Positions 1 through 6,863 are shown, numbered from the stretch's first letter. The stretch is DNA of 8,520 nt from Acidimicrobiia bacterium (GCA_022824605.1 JAJDZO010000389.1:1-8520), one strand, 5' to 3'. The notes: generated from the letters alone by a model not told the origin. Numbers and translations: made by a program.

Positions 1-137
1 ACCGGCGCCAAGCTGGCCGAAGGTTCGCCGAGCCAGGTGATGGAGGATCAGGCCGTGATCGAGGCCTACTTCGGAGCCGACGCTGCCGCTGCTGCACCCG
101 GCGGAGCCGGCGAACCCTCAGACGGGTCGGGTGAACA

Positions 138-141
<4 letters not shown>
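1..141 (+). CDS. LivG-type ABC transporter ATPase, C-terminal end (partial)
   Basis: This is the 3' end of a gene that enters from the left edge. Reading from base 1 gives 46 codons and a TGA at 139-141. The first residues (TGAKLAEGSPSQVMEDQAVI, then EAYFG) match the usual C-terminus of LivG-type ATPases of branched-chain amino acid/HAAT transporters, where a 'G..la.G.p.eV..d..VieaYlG' tail closes the domain. After it comes an Ala/Gly-rich low-complexity tail of about 20 residues ending in GEQ. The catalytic motifs lie outside the window, so the family call rests on this tail and on the following LivF gene. The stop overlaps the next gene's GTG by four bases, as expected for a translationally coupled liv operon. 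The exact substrate class is unknown. Confidence 0.75.
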
Positions 142-971
<830 letters not shown>

Positions 972-1014
972 GTGACCTCAAGAGGACTTGACTAGCGGTT
1001 GCTCGCGCTCTCGA

Positions 1015-1671
1015 TCATGTCGGTCTTCGCGGACTCGCATGTGACTCAACCGCCGGTAGCCAGCCGCTGGGCGCTCGAAGCCGTGCTCCGCTAGGAGCGA
1101 CCACCGGATCGGGAAGTCGGTTCGACCGGACCGTCAGGGCCGAGATCTGCAGCGCTGCGTTTGCTGCCTGGCCGAGTTGCGTTGACCACCTCTTCGGCGG
1201 GGCAGCCACGAGCACGCGCTTGTCCGGGAAGCGGCTCCGCACGGACTTGATGGGTGGGACGAGATCGCTGTCCCCGGAGACAACCATGGCGGTGTCGAAG
1301 CGATCGTCGTATGCGTCTTCGAGAAGCCGCACGGCGATGTTCACGTCGGTCCGCTTCTCCTCGTGCCTCTGTCTGACAATTCCGCAGTTGCGGCAGCGCG
1401 TGGGGCTGGAGAGGAACTGGCCGAAGTCGATCTCGATGCCTCCGTGTGCGAGCAGAGCGTCGATGTACACCGATTGGCGCTTCGCAGCGCTGGAGTTGCT
1501 TCGGATCCTGCTGGTGAAGTAGCGGACAAGCCGGAGCTGCTGATGGGGCTTGAGCAGAGACCTGCACATCCCACCCAGGTCAAGCCACCGTGAACTGCGC
1601 AGGCGCGCTTCGCGCAGACCGTAGTAGAGGTTGAAGCCGTCGATATAGGCGACCAGCCGCTCCGTGCTCAC
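1015..1671 (-). CDS. NYN domain (LabA/DUF88-like) putative ribonuclease
   Basis: A 218-residue protein of the NYN family, whose PIN-like fold proteins are metal-dependent ribonucleases. The GTG at 1671 is chosen because the conserved first strand (VAYIDGFNLYYG) starts a few residues later; the frame stays open further upstream but looks non-coding. Expected acidic residues are Asp11 with Asn14 (DGFNLYYG), Asp109 (EEKRTDVNIA) and Asp134/Asp136 (SGDSDLVP). A CxxC pair (Cys93, Cys96) sits before the EEKRTDVN motif, as in a known subgroup of this family, and may bind zinc. The C-terminal LPDPVV...G..LR.PSGW element is also typical. There is no good Shine-Dalgarno sequence; an 8-codon frame (1694-1668) ends in a GTGA overlap with the start. 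The gene lies alone, convergent with the liv genes. The RNA target and role (defence, RNA turnover) are unknown. Confidence 0.85.
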   Translation of the reverse strand: MSTERLVAYIDGFNLYYGLREARLRSSRWLDLGGMCRSLLKPHQQLRLVRYFTSRIRSNSSAAKRQSVYIDALLAHGGIEIDFGQFLSSPTRCRNCGIVRQRHEEKRTDVNIAVRLLEDAYDDRFDTAMVVSGDSDLVPPIKSVRSRFPDKRVLVAAPPKRWSTQLGQAANAALQISALTVRSNRLPDPVVAPSGARLRAPSGWLPAVESHASPRRPT

Positions 1672-1694
1672 AGTCCGGTGACGGTACTTGCCAT
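1668..1694 (-). other. Possible 8-codon leader frame upstream of the NYN gene
   Basis: ATG at 1694-1692 opens a frame reading MASTVTGL and stopping at TGA 1670-1668, which overlaps the GTG start of the NYN gene (GTGA). Because the NYN start lacks a clear ribosome binding site, a coupled leader could help its initiation. The frame is very short and could be chance. Confidence 0.2.
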
Positions 1695-1716
1695 AGTGAC
1701 AGGTGCGCGTGATATC

Positions 1717-1815
1717 GTTGCCGCAACCCCCCCGGGGTGAGTAGCCCCGGGCCAACGGCCCCGGCATCTGCCGGGGCTGTCTCCTTTGTGTAACACATGG
1801 CAGACCCGGTCTGCC
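1717..1815. repeat. Cluster of inverted repeats upstream of the NYN gene
   Basis: Five perfect inverted repeats lie within 100 bases. They are GTTGC/GCAAC (1717-1721/1723-1727), CCCGGGG/CCCCGGG with a 7-base loop (1731-1737/1745-1751), GCCCCGGC/GCCGGGGC with loop ATCT (1758-1765/1770-1777), TGTGT/ACACA (1787-1791/1793-1797) and GGCAGAC/GTCTGCC with a 3-base loop (1799-1805/1809-1815). An alternative stem GGGCC/GGCCC (1749-1753/1757-1761) would exclude both central hairpins. The + strand tail after the third hairpin (TGTCTCCTTTG) is only mildly T-rich. No gene end on the + strand needs a terminator here. On the - strand the cluster would be the 5' leader of the NYN gene. It may be a structured leader, an operator set or an unrecognised small RNA. 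Confidence 0.5.
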
Positions 1816-1837
1816 CGCGCGAGTACAACGACATGGC

Positions 1838-2056
1838 ACTAGTGACCGGCTGGCTGCGGTCGGCGAGCCGTGGGAAAGCGGCTTCCCGCGCTACGTGTGG
1901 CATCAGGAGGGTGACACTGTCTTCGAGGCCAGACTCGCCAACCGCGGCGACGGCTCCTACTTGACGACGCACTGCCTTCGCTCCGGCAGCGCCACATTTT
2001 GCGCCACAATTCGTTCCACCCCGGCTGTCAACAACCTCCGTCAGTTTCAGACCTAG
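1838..2056 (+). pseudogene. Remnant of an unidentified small protein gene, fragment 1
   Basis: The + frame in phase with base 1838 is open from 1745 to TAG 2054-2056 but has no sensible start codon. Between about 1850 and 1963 it reads like real protein: LAAVGEPWE, then FPRYVWHQEGDTVFEARL, then ANRGDGSYL. This stretch is aromatic- and charge-balanced, unlike the Arg/Pro/Ala-rich shadow frames nearby. After GDGSYL the composition loses protein character, which suggests a frameshift or deletion near 1963. An ATG at 1797 opens the neighbouring frame (MADPVCPREYNDMALVTGW) and could be the displaced original N-terminus, which would need a frameshift near 1820-1845. I do not recognise the family with certainty. 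It could also be a translated but unusual short gene, or coincidence. Confidence 0.35.
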
Positions 2057-2204
2057 CCCCCTCGCAGAGCCTGAGGGAGCGCATCGGGCATCCGTCGTGG
2101 ACGCCGAGCAGGTCGACGACCTTGCCGAGGAGTTCGGAGTGTCCACCCACGTCATCCTCAACCAGGTCGAGAACCACCGCATCGCCGACTTCACCGTCAT
2201 TTGA
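1965..2204 (+). pseudogene. Remnant of an unidentified gene, C-terminal fragment 2
   Basis: The + frame in phase with 1965 is open from just after TGA 1962-1964 to TGA 2202-2204. Its last 36 codons read like a genuine helical protein C-terminus: SVVDAEQVDDLAEEFGVST, then HVILNQVENHRIADFTVI. The 'LAEEFGVS..VI..QVENH' pattern loosely resembles the helix-turn-helix-like C-terminal segment of ImmA/IrrE (M78) metallopeptidases. The HExxH zinc motif of that family is absent, so this is only a possible tail. The first part of the frame is Pro/Ser-rich and unconvincing. A GTG at 2097 would give a 35-residue peptide, but no ribosome binding site is well placed. It follows fragment 1 on the same strand in another frame, so the two may be pieces of one decayed gene or of two neighbours. 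Confidence 0.35.
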
Positions 2205-2249
2205 GGCTGAACCCGCCTCAATGATGCTGTGTCGTTCCGCGTGGGTGGA
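2205..2249. other. Short intergenic space with no visible feature
   Basis: These 45 bases separate the end of the + strand remnants from the stop of the VWA gene on the - strand. I see no hairpin with a T-tract that could terminate either side. Together with the NYN leader and the remnants, bases 1672-2249 form the longest stretch of the window without an intact gene. Confidence 0.4.
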
Positions 2250-3128
2250 TCAGCCCTGCAGGACGGTGGCTACTGCTTGGGGTATTGAGCGGAGGTTGGT
2301 GATTGTGGTGAAGCGGGCGCCTGCGGCTGATGCGAAGGCCTCGGCGTCGGCGGAATCGCCGGCGGGCGCGATTACGCACAGTTCGTCGAGGCGACGAGCC
2401 GAGCGCAGCGGGTCACCGCCTGCTGTGGCCCGGCAGTCTGACAACAGCACTGCGACCCGTCGCCGGGCCGTGCATCGCTGTAGTTGGGCCTGGGCTGCGT
2501 CGAGCGCGGCTGCTAGGTCGGTGGTGCCGTAGCCGCGCAGACGCAGCACATCGTCGACCACCGCGGCGGCCGGACGGTCGCGGTCGGTTGACTTGATGGC
2601 CACCACCTGGTCGCCGAAGGCCAACGTCGACCACTGCTGAGGTGCCCGTAGCGCACAGGCAGCAGCGGCCACCGCGGCCGCGGCCAGCCTCGGACCGCCC
2701 ATCGAACCCGACCGGTCCACCACCAGCGTGATCGCGGTGGCCGGACGCTGCCAGCGCTGCACCCAGAGGTCTTCCAGCGAGCACGCACGGTTTACCGATC
2801 TGGCTTCGAGCAGGCCGTCCAGGCTGCGGTCGATGTCGATGTCACCGGTGCAGCGGTCCGCCCGACCGAGCTCCAAGCGACCCACGCCGCCCGCCGACGA
2901 CGGCCCCGCCCGGGCCAGATCGAGCGCTAGGCGTCCCGCCAATCGTGCCGCCAGCGCGGCCATCCTGCGGTCGGCGGCCGCGGCCATGTCGGCCAGCAGC
3001 GCCAGGGTCTGGTCGGGGTCGGCCGAGGCCTGCTCGGCCACCTCGGCGGCATCCAGAGTCCCCGTCTCGGGGCTCAGCAGCCTGAATCCGGGCTGGCCCT
3101 CGTAGTGGCCTCGGGGGGTGGTGCGCAC
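2250..3128 (-). CDS. VWA domain (MIDAS) protein, partner of MoxR ATPase
   Basis: A 292-residue protein with a C-terminal von Willebrand factor A domain (about residues 130-292). The metal-ion-dependent adhesion site is complete: Asp138-x-Ser140-x-Ser142 (DRSGSMGG), Thr203 in GTTDL and Asp231 in LLSDC. The N-terminal 125 residues are Ala/Leu/Asp-rich and probably helical, with the short motif LEDLWVQRWQ just before the VWA domain. There is no signal peptide or membrane segment, so it is likely cytoplasmic. GTG at 3128 is the only reasonable start: the frame is open further upstream to a TGA in the end of the MoxR gene but holds no ATG, GTG or TTG there. It lies 44 bases downstream of the MoxR gene on the same strand. 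Such pairs assemble or activate client enzymes, sometimes by metal insertion, through ATP-driven remodelling. The client here is unknown. Confidence 0.88.
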   Translation of the reverse strand: MRTTPRGHYEGQPGFRLLSPETGTLDAAEVAEQASADPDQTLALLADMAAAADRRMAALAARLAGRLALDLARAGPSSAGGVGRLELGRADRCTGDIDIDRSLDGLLEARSVNRACSLEDLWVQRWQRPATAITLVVDRSGSMGGPRLAAAAVAAAACALRAPQQWSTLAFGDQVVAIKSTDRDRPAAAVVDDVLRLRGYGTTDLAAALDAAQAQLQRCTARRRVAVLLSDCRATAGGDPLRSARRLDELCVIAPAGDSADAEAFASAAGARFTTITNLRSIPQAVATVLQG

Positions 3129-3172
3129 CCGCTCCGCGTCGAGGGCCTCGCGGGCCTGCGCCCCTTCGAGCG

Positions 3173-4231
3173 CTAGGGCCCCGGGCCGGTCGCCCCGCCG
3201 GGGGCCGACGCTTTTGGGGGGCCGGGCACCACCGCATCAGCCGAGCGGTCCGGGCGCTGCTCAGCCGCGAGCACCTCGTCCCACAGCTCGCGCACAACCG
3301 CCTCCGGCGTGCGGTCACCGCCCTCGTGGAGACGGATCCGCCCAGTCAGAGCCATCAGCGCGGCATCGAGGCCGACGCCGGCGGCGTCGAGGCCGAGACC
3401 GCGCAGCCCGGCGAGGCTGGCAGCCAAATCGCACAGGTCGATCGCACCACGAACCGACGAGCCCATACGCACATCACGGTGGGTGCGGGTGGCCCGGACA
3501 ACCGCCACCGCCCGCTTCAACACGCGCTCAGCGGCGTCGCTGGCCTCCGAAGCGGCAGTACCGGCCACACCGGCGGCGGCCGTGGAGTCGCTCACAACGC
3601 GTTCCGTCGCGTCGCTGCCGGTTGAGAAGGTCTCGGCTCGCAGCTCGACGATGTGACGCTCATCTCGCTCGTCCTGATAGCCCATGGCCACGCGGCAGAT
3701 GCGGTCATACACGGCGCTCGACAGCCTCGACGTGCCCACCGTGTCGTAGGGGTTCATGGCCGCAACCAACCGGAACTGATCGACCGCCGCGACCCTGCCC
3801 ACCCTGGGCATATGCAGCTCGCCCTCAGACATCACCCCGATGAGCAGGTTGACGGTCTCCTCGGGCACCCGGTTGAGTTCCTCCACATACAGCAGCGCCC
3901 CTTGGCGCATCGCCTCGACCAGCGGTCCAGGCACGAACGCGTCCGCCGCGTAGCCCTCTGCGAGGACCCGGGCCGGATCGAACTGGCCTGCGAACCGGGC
4001 CGGGGTCAGCTCCGCGCTGCCCTCGACCACGACCAGCGGAACATCCAACGCTTCGGCCAACGCCCGCAACAACGTCGTCTTGCCTGTACCGGGCGGGCCC
4101 TCGAGCAGCAGGTGACGACCGGCGCCGACCGCAGCCACAACTGACTCCACTTCACGCCCGCGGCCCACCACCGCCGCGTTGACGGCTTCGACCAGACCGC
4201 CCAGATCGTCACCGAAGCCGGTAGCGCTCAC
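3173..4231 (-). CDS. MoxR-family AAA+ ATPase
   Basis: A AAA+ ATPase of the MoxR/RavA/CbbQ type, 352 residues from the GTG at 4231. An in-frame GTG at 4252 would add 7 residues (numbering below counts from that start). The 4231 start is chosen because AGGGGAGG (4244-4237) sits 5 bases before it. Visible motifs are Walker A GPPGTGKTT (52-60), a Walker B-like LLYVEELNR (120-128) and sensor-1 Asn in AAMNPYD (165-170), followed by an SRLSSAVYDRICRVAM helix and a helical lid. The usual MoxR Walker B has DE; here it is VEE, so Glu replaces the Asp. The last 30 residues (RPDRSADAVVPGPP and on) are Gly/Pro-rich and probably disordered. Its partner is the VWA gene downstream. The alcohol dehydrogenase gene lies 110 bases upstream on the same strand, so co-transcription is possible. 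Confidence 0.9.
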   Translation of the reverse strand: MSATGFGDDLGGLVEAVNAAVVGRGREVESVVAAVGAGRHLLLEGPPGTGKTTLLRALAEALDVPLVVVEGSAELTPARFAGQFDPARVLAEGYAADAFVPGPLVEAMRQGALLYVEELNRVPEETVNLLIGVMSEGELHMPRVGRVAAVDQFRLVAAMNPYDTVGTSRLSSAVYDRICRVAMGYQDERDERHIVELRAETFSTGSDATERVVSDSTAAAGVAGTAASEASDAAERVLKRAVAVVRATRTHRDVRMGSSVRGAIDLCDLAASLAGLRGLGLDAAGVGLDAALMALTGRIRLHEGGDRTPEAVVRELWDEVLAAEQRPDRSADAVVPGPPKASAPGGATGPGP

Positions 4232-4269
4232 CGACGCCTCCCCTGGAAGCACCCAACCGCCAACACCAT
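4228..4269 (-). other. Possible 13-codon leader frame overlapping the MoxR start
   Basis: ATG at 4269-4267 opens a frame reading MVLAVGCFQGRRR and stopping at TGA 4230-4228, overlapping the MoxR GTG as GTGA. It has the same arrangement as the short frame before the NYN gene. The Shine-Dalgarno of the MoxR gene lies inside it. It may be translationally coupled or may be chance. Confidence 0.2.
4237..4244 (-). promoter_or_regulatory. Strong Shine-Dalgarno sequence that fixes the MoxR start
   Basis: On the - strand the bases read AGGGGAGG, ending 5 bases before the GTG at 4231-4229. The alternative GTG at 4252 has no comparable site. Confidence 0.7.
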
Positions 4270-4341
4270 CAACTCACCGCCACGATCCAGACGCTGAGCC
4301 TCGGTCCGCCTCCCTCGAACGCGCTCAACGACGCCTCACGG

Positions 4342-5460
4342 TCAGTCAAAGGTGACGACACCCCTGATATTGCGGCCCTCGCGCAGGTCGCGGTAGCCAT
4401 CGTTCACCTCGTCGAGCGAGTAGGTAGCGCTCACGAAACTGTCGAGATCGAGTCGGCCCTCGGTGTACAGCGACAGCAGGTGCGGAATCTCCGAGCGGGG
4501 GCTGGCCGAACCGAACATCGAACCCTTGAGCTGCTTGTTCAGCATGGTGAACTCGAACAGGTTGAACTGCACGTCCATCTGCTCCAGCGGAGCGACCGCA
4601 GCCACCACCACCGTGCCGCCCTTGCGGACCAGGAACTGAGCCGGAGCCAGCATCTCGCCGCTCATCACGCCGGGGGTGAGGACCAGGCTGTCGGCCATCA
4701 CCCCTCCGGTCACCAGCCCGACCGTCTCCATGGCGGCCTCCATCGACTCGGCGGTGTGGGTGGCCCCGAACTTGCCGGCCGCCTCGCGCTTGGACTCGGC
4801 CGGGTCGACGGCCACGATGTTGGACGCCCCGGCGATCCTGGCCGCCTGCAGCGCCGCGCTGCCGAGCCCGCCGCAGCCGACCACCACCACCGTGTCTCCG
4901 GGCCGGACATCGGCTCGGTTGGCCACCGCCCCGAAGCCGGTCGTCACCCCGCAACTCACCAGCGCGGCGATGGCCGCAGGCACGTCGGGATCGACCCTCA
5001 CCGCGGAGTCGACGCTGACCACCATGTGCTCGCAGAACGTGCCCAGCTTCAGCATCGGGGTGAGGTCGTTGCCGTCGGCGTCGTGATGGCGGAACCCTCC
5101 CGCGGGCGGCATCATCCCCGGCGCCAGCAGATGCATGCCGAGGTCGCAGAGGTGCTGCTCGCCGTCGGCGCACCACCGGCAGCGGCCGCACGACGGCACG
5201 AACGAAGCCGAGATATGGTCGCCGACGGCCAGTTCGGCCACCCCCTCGCCCACCTCGACGACCACGCCTGCTCCCTCGTGGCCCCCGACGATGGGCAACG
5301 GCACCGGCATCGAGCCGTTGCGGGCGTGCTCGTCGGAGTGGCACATGCCGGCTGCGGTCGTCTTCACCAGCACTTCTCGCGGTCCGGGACCGTCAAGCTC
5401 GATCTCCTCGACGCTCCAGTCGGCGTTGGTGGATCGCAGCACGGCTGCCCTGGTCTTCAC
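4342..5460 (-). CDS. NDMA-dependent zinc alcohol dehydrogenase
   Basis: A 372-residue medium-chain zinc alcohol dehydrogenase of the NDMA-dependent Rxyl_3153 type. The family keeps its nicotinamide cofactor tightly bound and is thought to pass electrons to mycofactocin in vivo. Catalytic zinc ligands are Cys40 (GMCHSDEH), His61-Glu62 (GGHEGAG) and Cys170 (VSCGVTTGFGA). The structural zinc uses Cys91, 94, 97 and 105 (PSCGRCRWCADGEQHLC). The Rossmann loop is GCGGLG (195-200), with Asp219 (VAVDP) favouring NAD over NADP. The C-terminal GSMFGSASPRSEIPHLLSLY and NIRGVVTFD are characteristic. The start is the GTG at 5460, with GGAGG (5471-5467) 6 bases upstream; the frame runs open to 5607 but that part is Arg-rich and not conserved. 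It is divergent from the CoA-transferase gene. The substrate alcohol cannot be inferred. Confidence 0.92.
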   Translation of the reverse strand: MKTRAAVLRSTNADWSVEEIELDGPGPREVLVKTTAAGMCHSDEHARNGSMPVPLPIVGGHEGAGVVVEVGEGVAELAVGDHISASFVPSCGRCRWCADGEQHLCDLGMHLLAPGMMPPAGGFRHHDADGNDLTPMLKLGTFCEHMVVSVDSAVRVDPDVPAAIAALVSCGVTTGFGAVANRADVRPGDTVVVVGCGGLGSAALQAARIAGASNIVAVDPAESKREAAGKFGATHTAESMEAAMETVGLVTGGVMADSLVLTPGVMSGEMLAPAQFLVRKGGTVVVAAVAPLEQMDVQFNLFEFTMLNKQLKGSMFGSASPRSEIPHLLSLYTEGRLDLDSFVSATYSLDEVNDGYRDLREGRNIRGVVTFD

Positions 5461-5466
5461 GGCGTA

Positions 5467-5471
5467 CCTCC
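5467..5471 (-). promoter_or_regulatory. Shine-Dalgarno sequence of the alcohol dehydrogenase
   Basis: GGAGG on the - strand, 6 bases before the GTG at 5460-5458. It supports this start over upstream codons in the same open frame. Confidence 0.7.
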
Positions 5472-5603
5472 GGCGGATCTGGGGGCGCGCGACGCTAGCG
5501 CACCAACCCGCCTGTCGCGATCCGCCAAGCCCGTCAAGCGCCGAGCCGGCGACCCGCCCGACCCGCAGTCGAACCGCTCGCACAGAGCCGACCATGAGGC
5601 CTG

Positions 5604-5639
5604 TCACCGTGGGTGTTCACCGTGTGAAGATGTATCTTC
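5604..5639. promoter_or_regulatory. Probable operator region between divergent ADH and CoA-transferase genes
   Basis: The 215-base divergent gap holds a compact set of repeats near the CoA-transferase. There is a direct repeat TCACCGTG (5604-5611 and 5617-5624), a GGTG-TT-CACC palindrome (5612-5621), and a perfect 14-bp palindrome GAAGAT-GT-ATCTTC (5626-5639). The last overlaps a -10-like TATCTT (5633-5638), placed about 38 bases before the ATG at 5676; no good -35 is visible 16-18 bases upstream. Symmetric sites of this size are typical for TetR-, GntR- or MarR-type dimers, but no regulator gene is in the window. The rest of the gap (5472-5603) shows nothing I can call. Confidence 0.5.
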
Positions 5640-5675
5640 GCTCATCGGGGCCGGCCAACCAACAGGGAGCGAACC

Positions 5676-6863
5676 ATGGCGCAGGGACCACTGGCGGGAA
5701 TCCGAGTCGTCGACATGACCCAGGTGATCGCCGGACCGACCGCGGCCATGATGCTGGCCGACCTCGGCGCGGAGGTGATCAAGGTCGAACCGGCCGGGAC
5801 GGGCGACCTCGCCAGGCTCGCCCAGTTCGCCAAGGGCGGGATCAACAGCACTGTTGCCAACTGCAACCGCGGCAAGCGCTCCATACAGATCAACCTGTCC
5901 ACCGACTCGGGGCGCGACCTCGGATTGCGGCTGCTGGCCGAATGCGACGTAGCGGTGCAGAACATGCGGCCCGGCGTCGCCGACGACCTCGGCTTGGGCT
6001 ACCGCCACGCCGTGGCCGTCAACCCGGACATCGTGTACTGCTCGATGTCGGGTTACGGACCGACCGGTCCCTACGCCGACCGAGCCGTCTACGATCCGAT
6101 CATTCAGGCCGCCGCCGGCTACGTGGCGTTGCAGGTCAACCCGGAGTTGCCCGTGCCCGACCTGGTGCGCAACGGCCTGATCGACAAGGCGTCGGGCTGG
6201 ATGGCGGCCACCGCGATCACCTCGGCACTGTTCGCTCGCAGCCAGGGTGGCGGCGGCCAGCACATCGAGTTGTCGATGCTTGACACTGCAGTGCAATTCC
6301 TGTGGCCCGACGGTGGCATGGCCGACACCCTCCTCGACGACGACGCCAGCAGCGGACGGCACCTGTCGACCATCTACCGGCTCACACCGTGCGCCGACGG
6401 CCACATCGTCTATTTCGTGATCAGCGACAAACAGTTCCACGGCCTCTTTCGGGCCCTGGGCCGCCCCGAATGGATCGATCACCCCGACTGGGGCAACCGC
6501 GAAGGGCGCACCGGGCGATTCGAGGAGCTCGGAGCGATGCTCGAAGGGGAGTTCGCCAAGTGGAAGGTGGCCGAACTGGCGCCGCGCATGCACGACAACT
6601 CGGTGCCGTGCGGGGAGGTGACCGCAGTCGAGGAACTGCACCACGACCCCCAGGTCCTCCACAACCAGACCCTCGTCGAATGGGACCACCCGAGCGCGGG
6701 ACGGATGCGCCAGGCCCGGCTGGCCCCACGGTTCTCAGCAACCCCGCCGGAGTTCCGTGCCTCGGTGCCGGTCCTCAACGAGCACGCCGAGGAGATCCTG
6801 GCCGAGCTGGGCTACGACGCCGACGAGATCACACGGCTGCGCTCCGAAGGCGCCGTCTTCTGA
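5676..6863 (+). CDS. CaiB/BaiF (class III) CoA-transferase
   Basis: A 395-residue family III CoA-transferase, which moves CoA from an acyl-CoA donor to a carboxylic acid through aspartyl-CoA anhydride chemistry. The N-terminal half has the typical LAGIRVVDMTQVIAGP, then LADLGAEVIKVEP, the CoA-contacting NRGKRS (64-69), the SMSGYGPTGPY loop and the catalytic Asp140 in YDPIIQAAAG. The C-terminal part has the expected small domain and a closing NEHAEEILAELGYDADEI segment. The length is normal. The ATG at 5676 has AGGGAG (5664-5669) 6 bases upstream. Members act on carnitine, oxalate, formate, succinate, bile acids, methyl-branched acids and more, and the acceptor here is not readable. The gene is divergent from the alcohol dehydrogenase and is followed 143 bases later by the amidohydrolase. 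Its stop codon lies inside the first copy of a 32-bp direct repeat. Confidence 0.92.
   Translation: MAQGPLAGIRVVDMTQVIAGPTAAMMLADLGAEVIKVEPAGTGDLARLAQFAKGGINSTVANCNRGKRSIQINLSTDSGRDLGLRLLAECDVAVQNMRPGVADDLGLGYRHAVAVNPDIVYCSMSGYGPTGPYADRAVYDPIIQAAAGYVALQVNPELPVPDLVRNGLIDKASGWMAATAITSALFARSQGGGGQHIELSMLDTAVQFLWPDGGMADTLLDDDASSGRHLSTIYRLTPCADGHIVYFVISDKQFHGLFRALGRPEWIDHPDWGNREGRTGRFEELGAMLEGEFAKWKVAELAPRMHDNSVPCGEVTAVEELHHDPQVLHNQTLVEWDHPSAGRMRQARLAPRFSATPPEFRASVPVLNEHAEEILAELGYDADEITRLRSEGAVF

Noticed and set aside
1758..1790. GC hairpin followed by TGTCTCCTTTG as a rho-independent terminator on the + strand
   Set aside because: No + strand gene ends just upstream and the tail is only partly T-rich. 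It is better described as part of the inverted-repeat cluster.
1580..2221. Long - strand open frame of 213 codons over the gap upstream of the NYN gene
   Set aside because: Its product is Ala/Arg/Ser-rich without motifs and opposes the better protein-like + strand fragments. Its 3' part overlaps the start of the NYN gene in another frame.
1999..2532. + strand open frame running into the VWA gene
   Set aside because: The translated product is rich in Ser, Arg and Ala with no recognisable motif. Most of it is the antisense shadow of the VWA coding region, which has a complete MIDAS motif.
3118..3843. + strand open frame opposite the MoxR gene
   Set aside because: The Arg/Pro-rich composition is typical of a GC-rich antisense shadow. 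The opposite strand encodes a clear AAA+ ATPase.
5461..5607. Upstream extension of the alcohol dehydrogenase to an ATG at 5607
   Set aside because: The extra 49 residues are Arg/Gly-rich and unlike the family. The GTG at 5460 has a well-spaced GGAGG and yields the normal family length.
4480..5718. Long + strand open frame of 412 codons opposite the alcohol dehydrogenase
   Set aside because: It is His/Arg/Gly-rich without motifs. The opposite strand has all zinc and NAD-binding residues of the dehydrogenase and a good ribosome binding site.
5604..6689. Long - strand open frame of 361 codons opposite the CoA-transferase
   Set aside because: It is an antisense shadow of a gene with clear CaiB/BaiF motifs. 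Val/Gly/His-rich composition and no domain visible.
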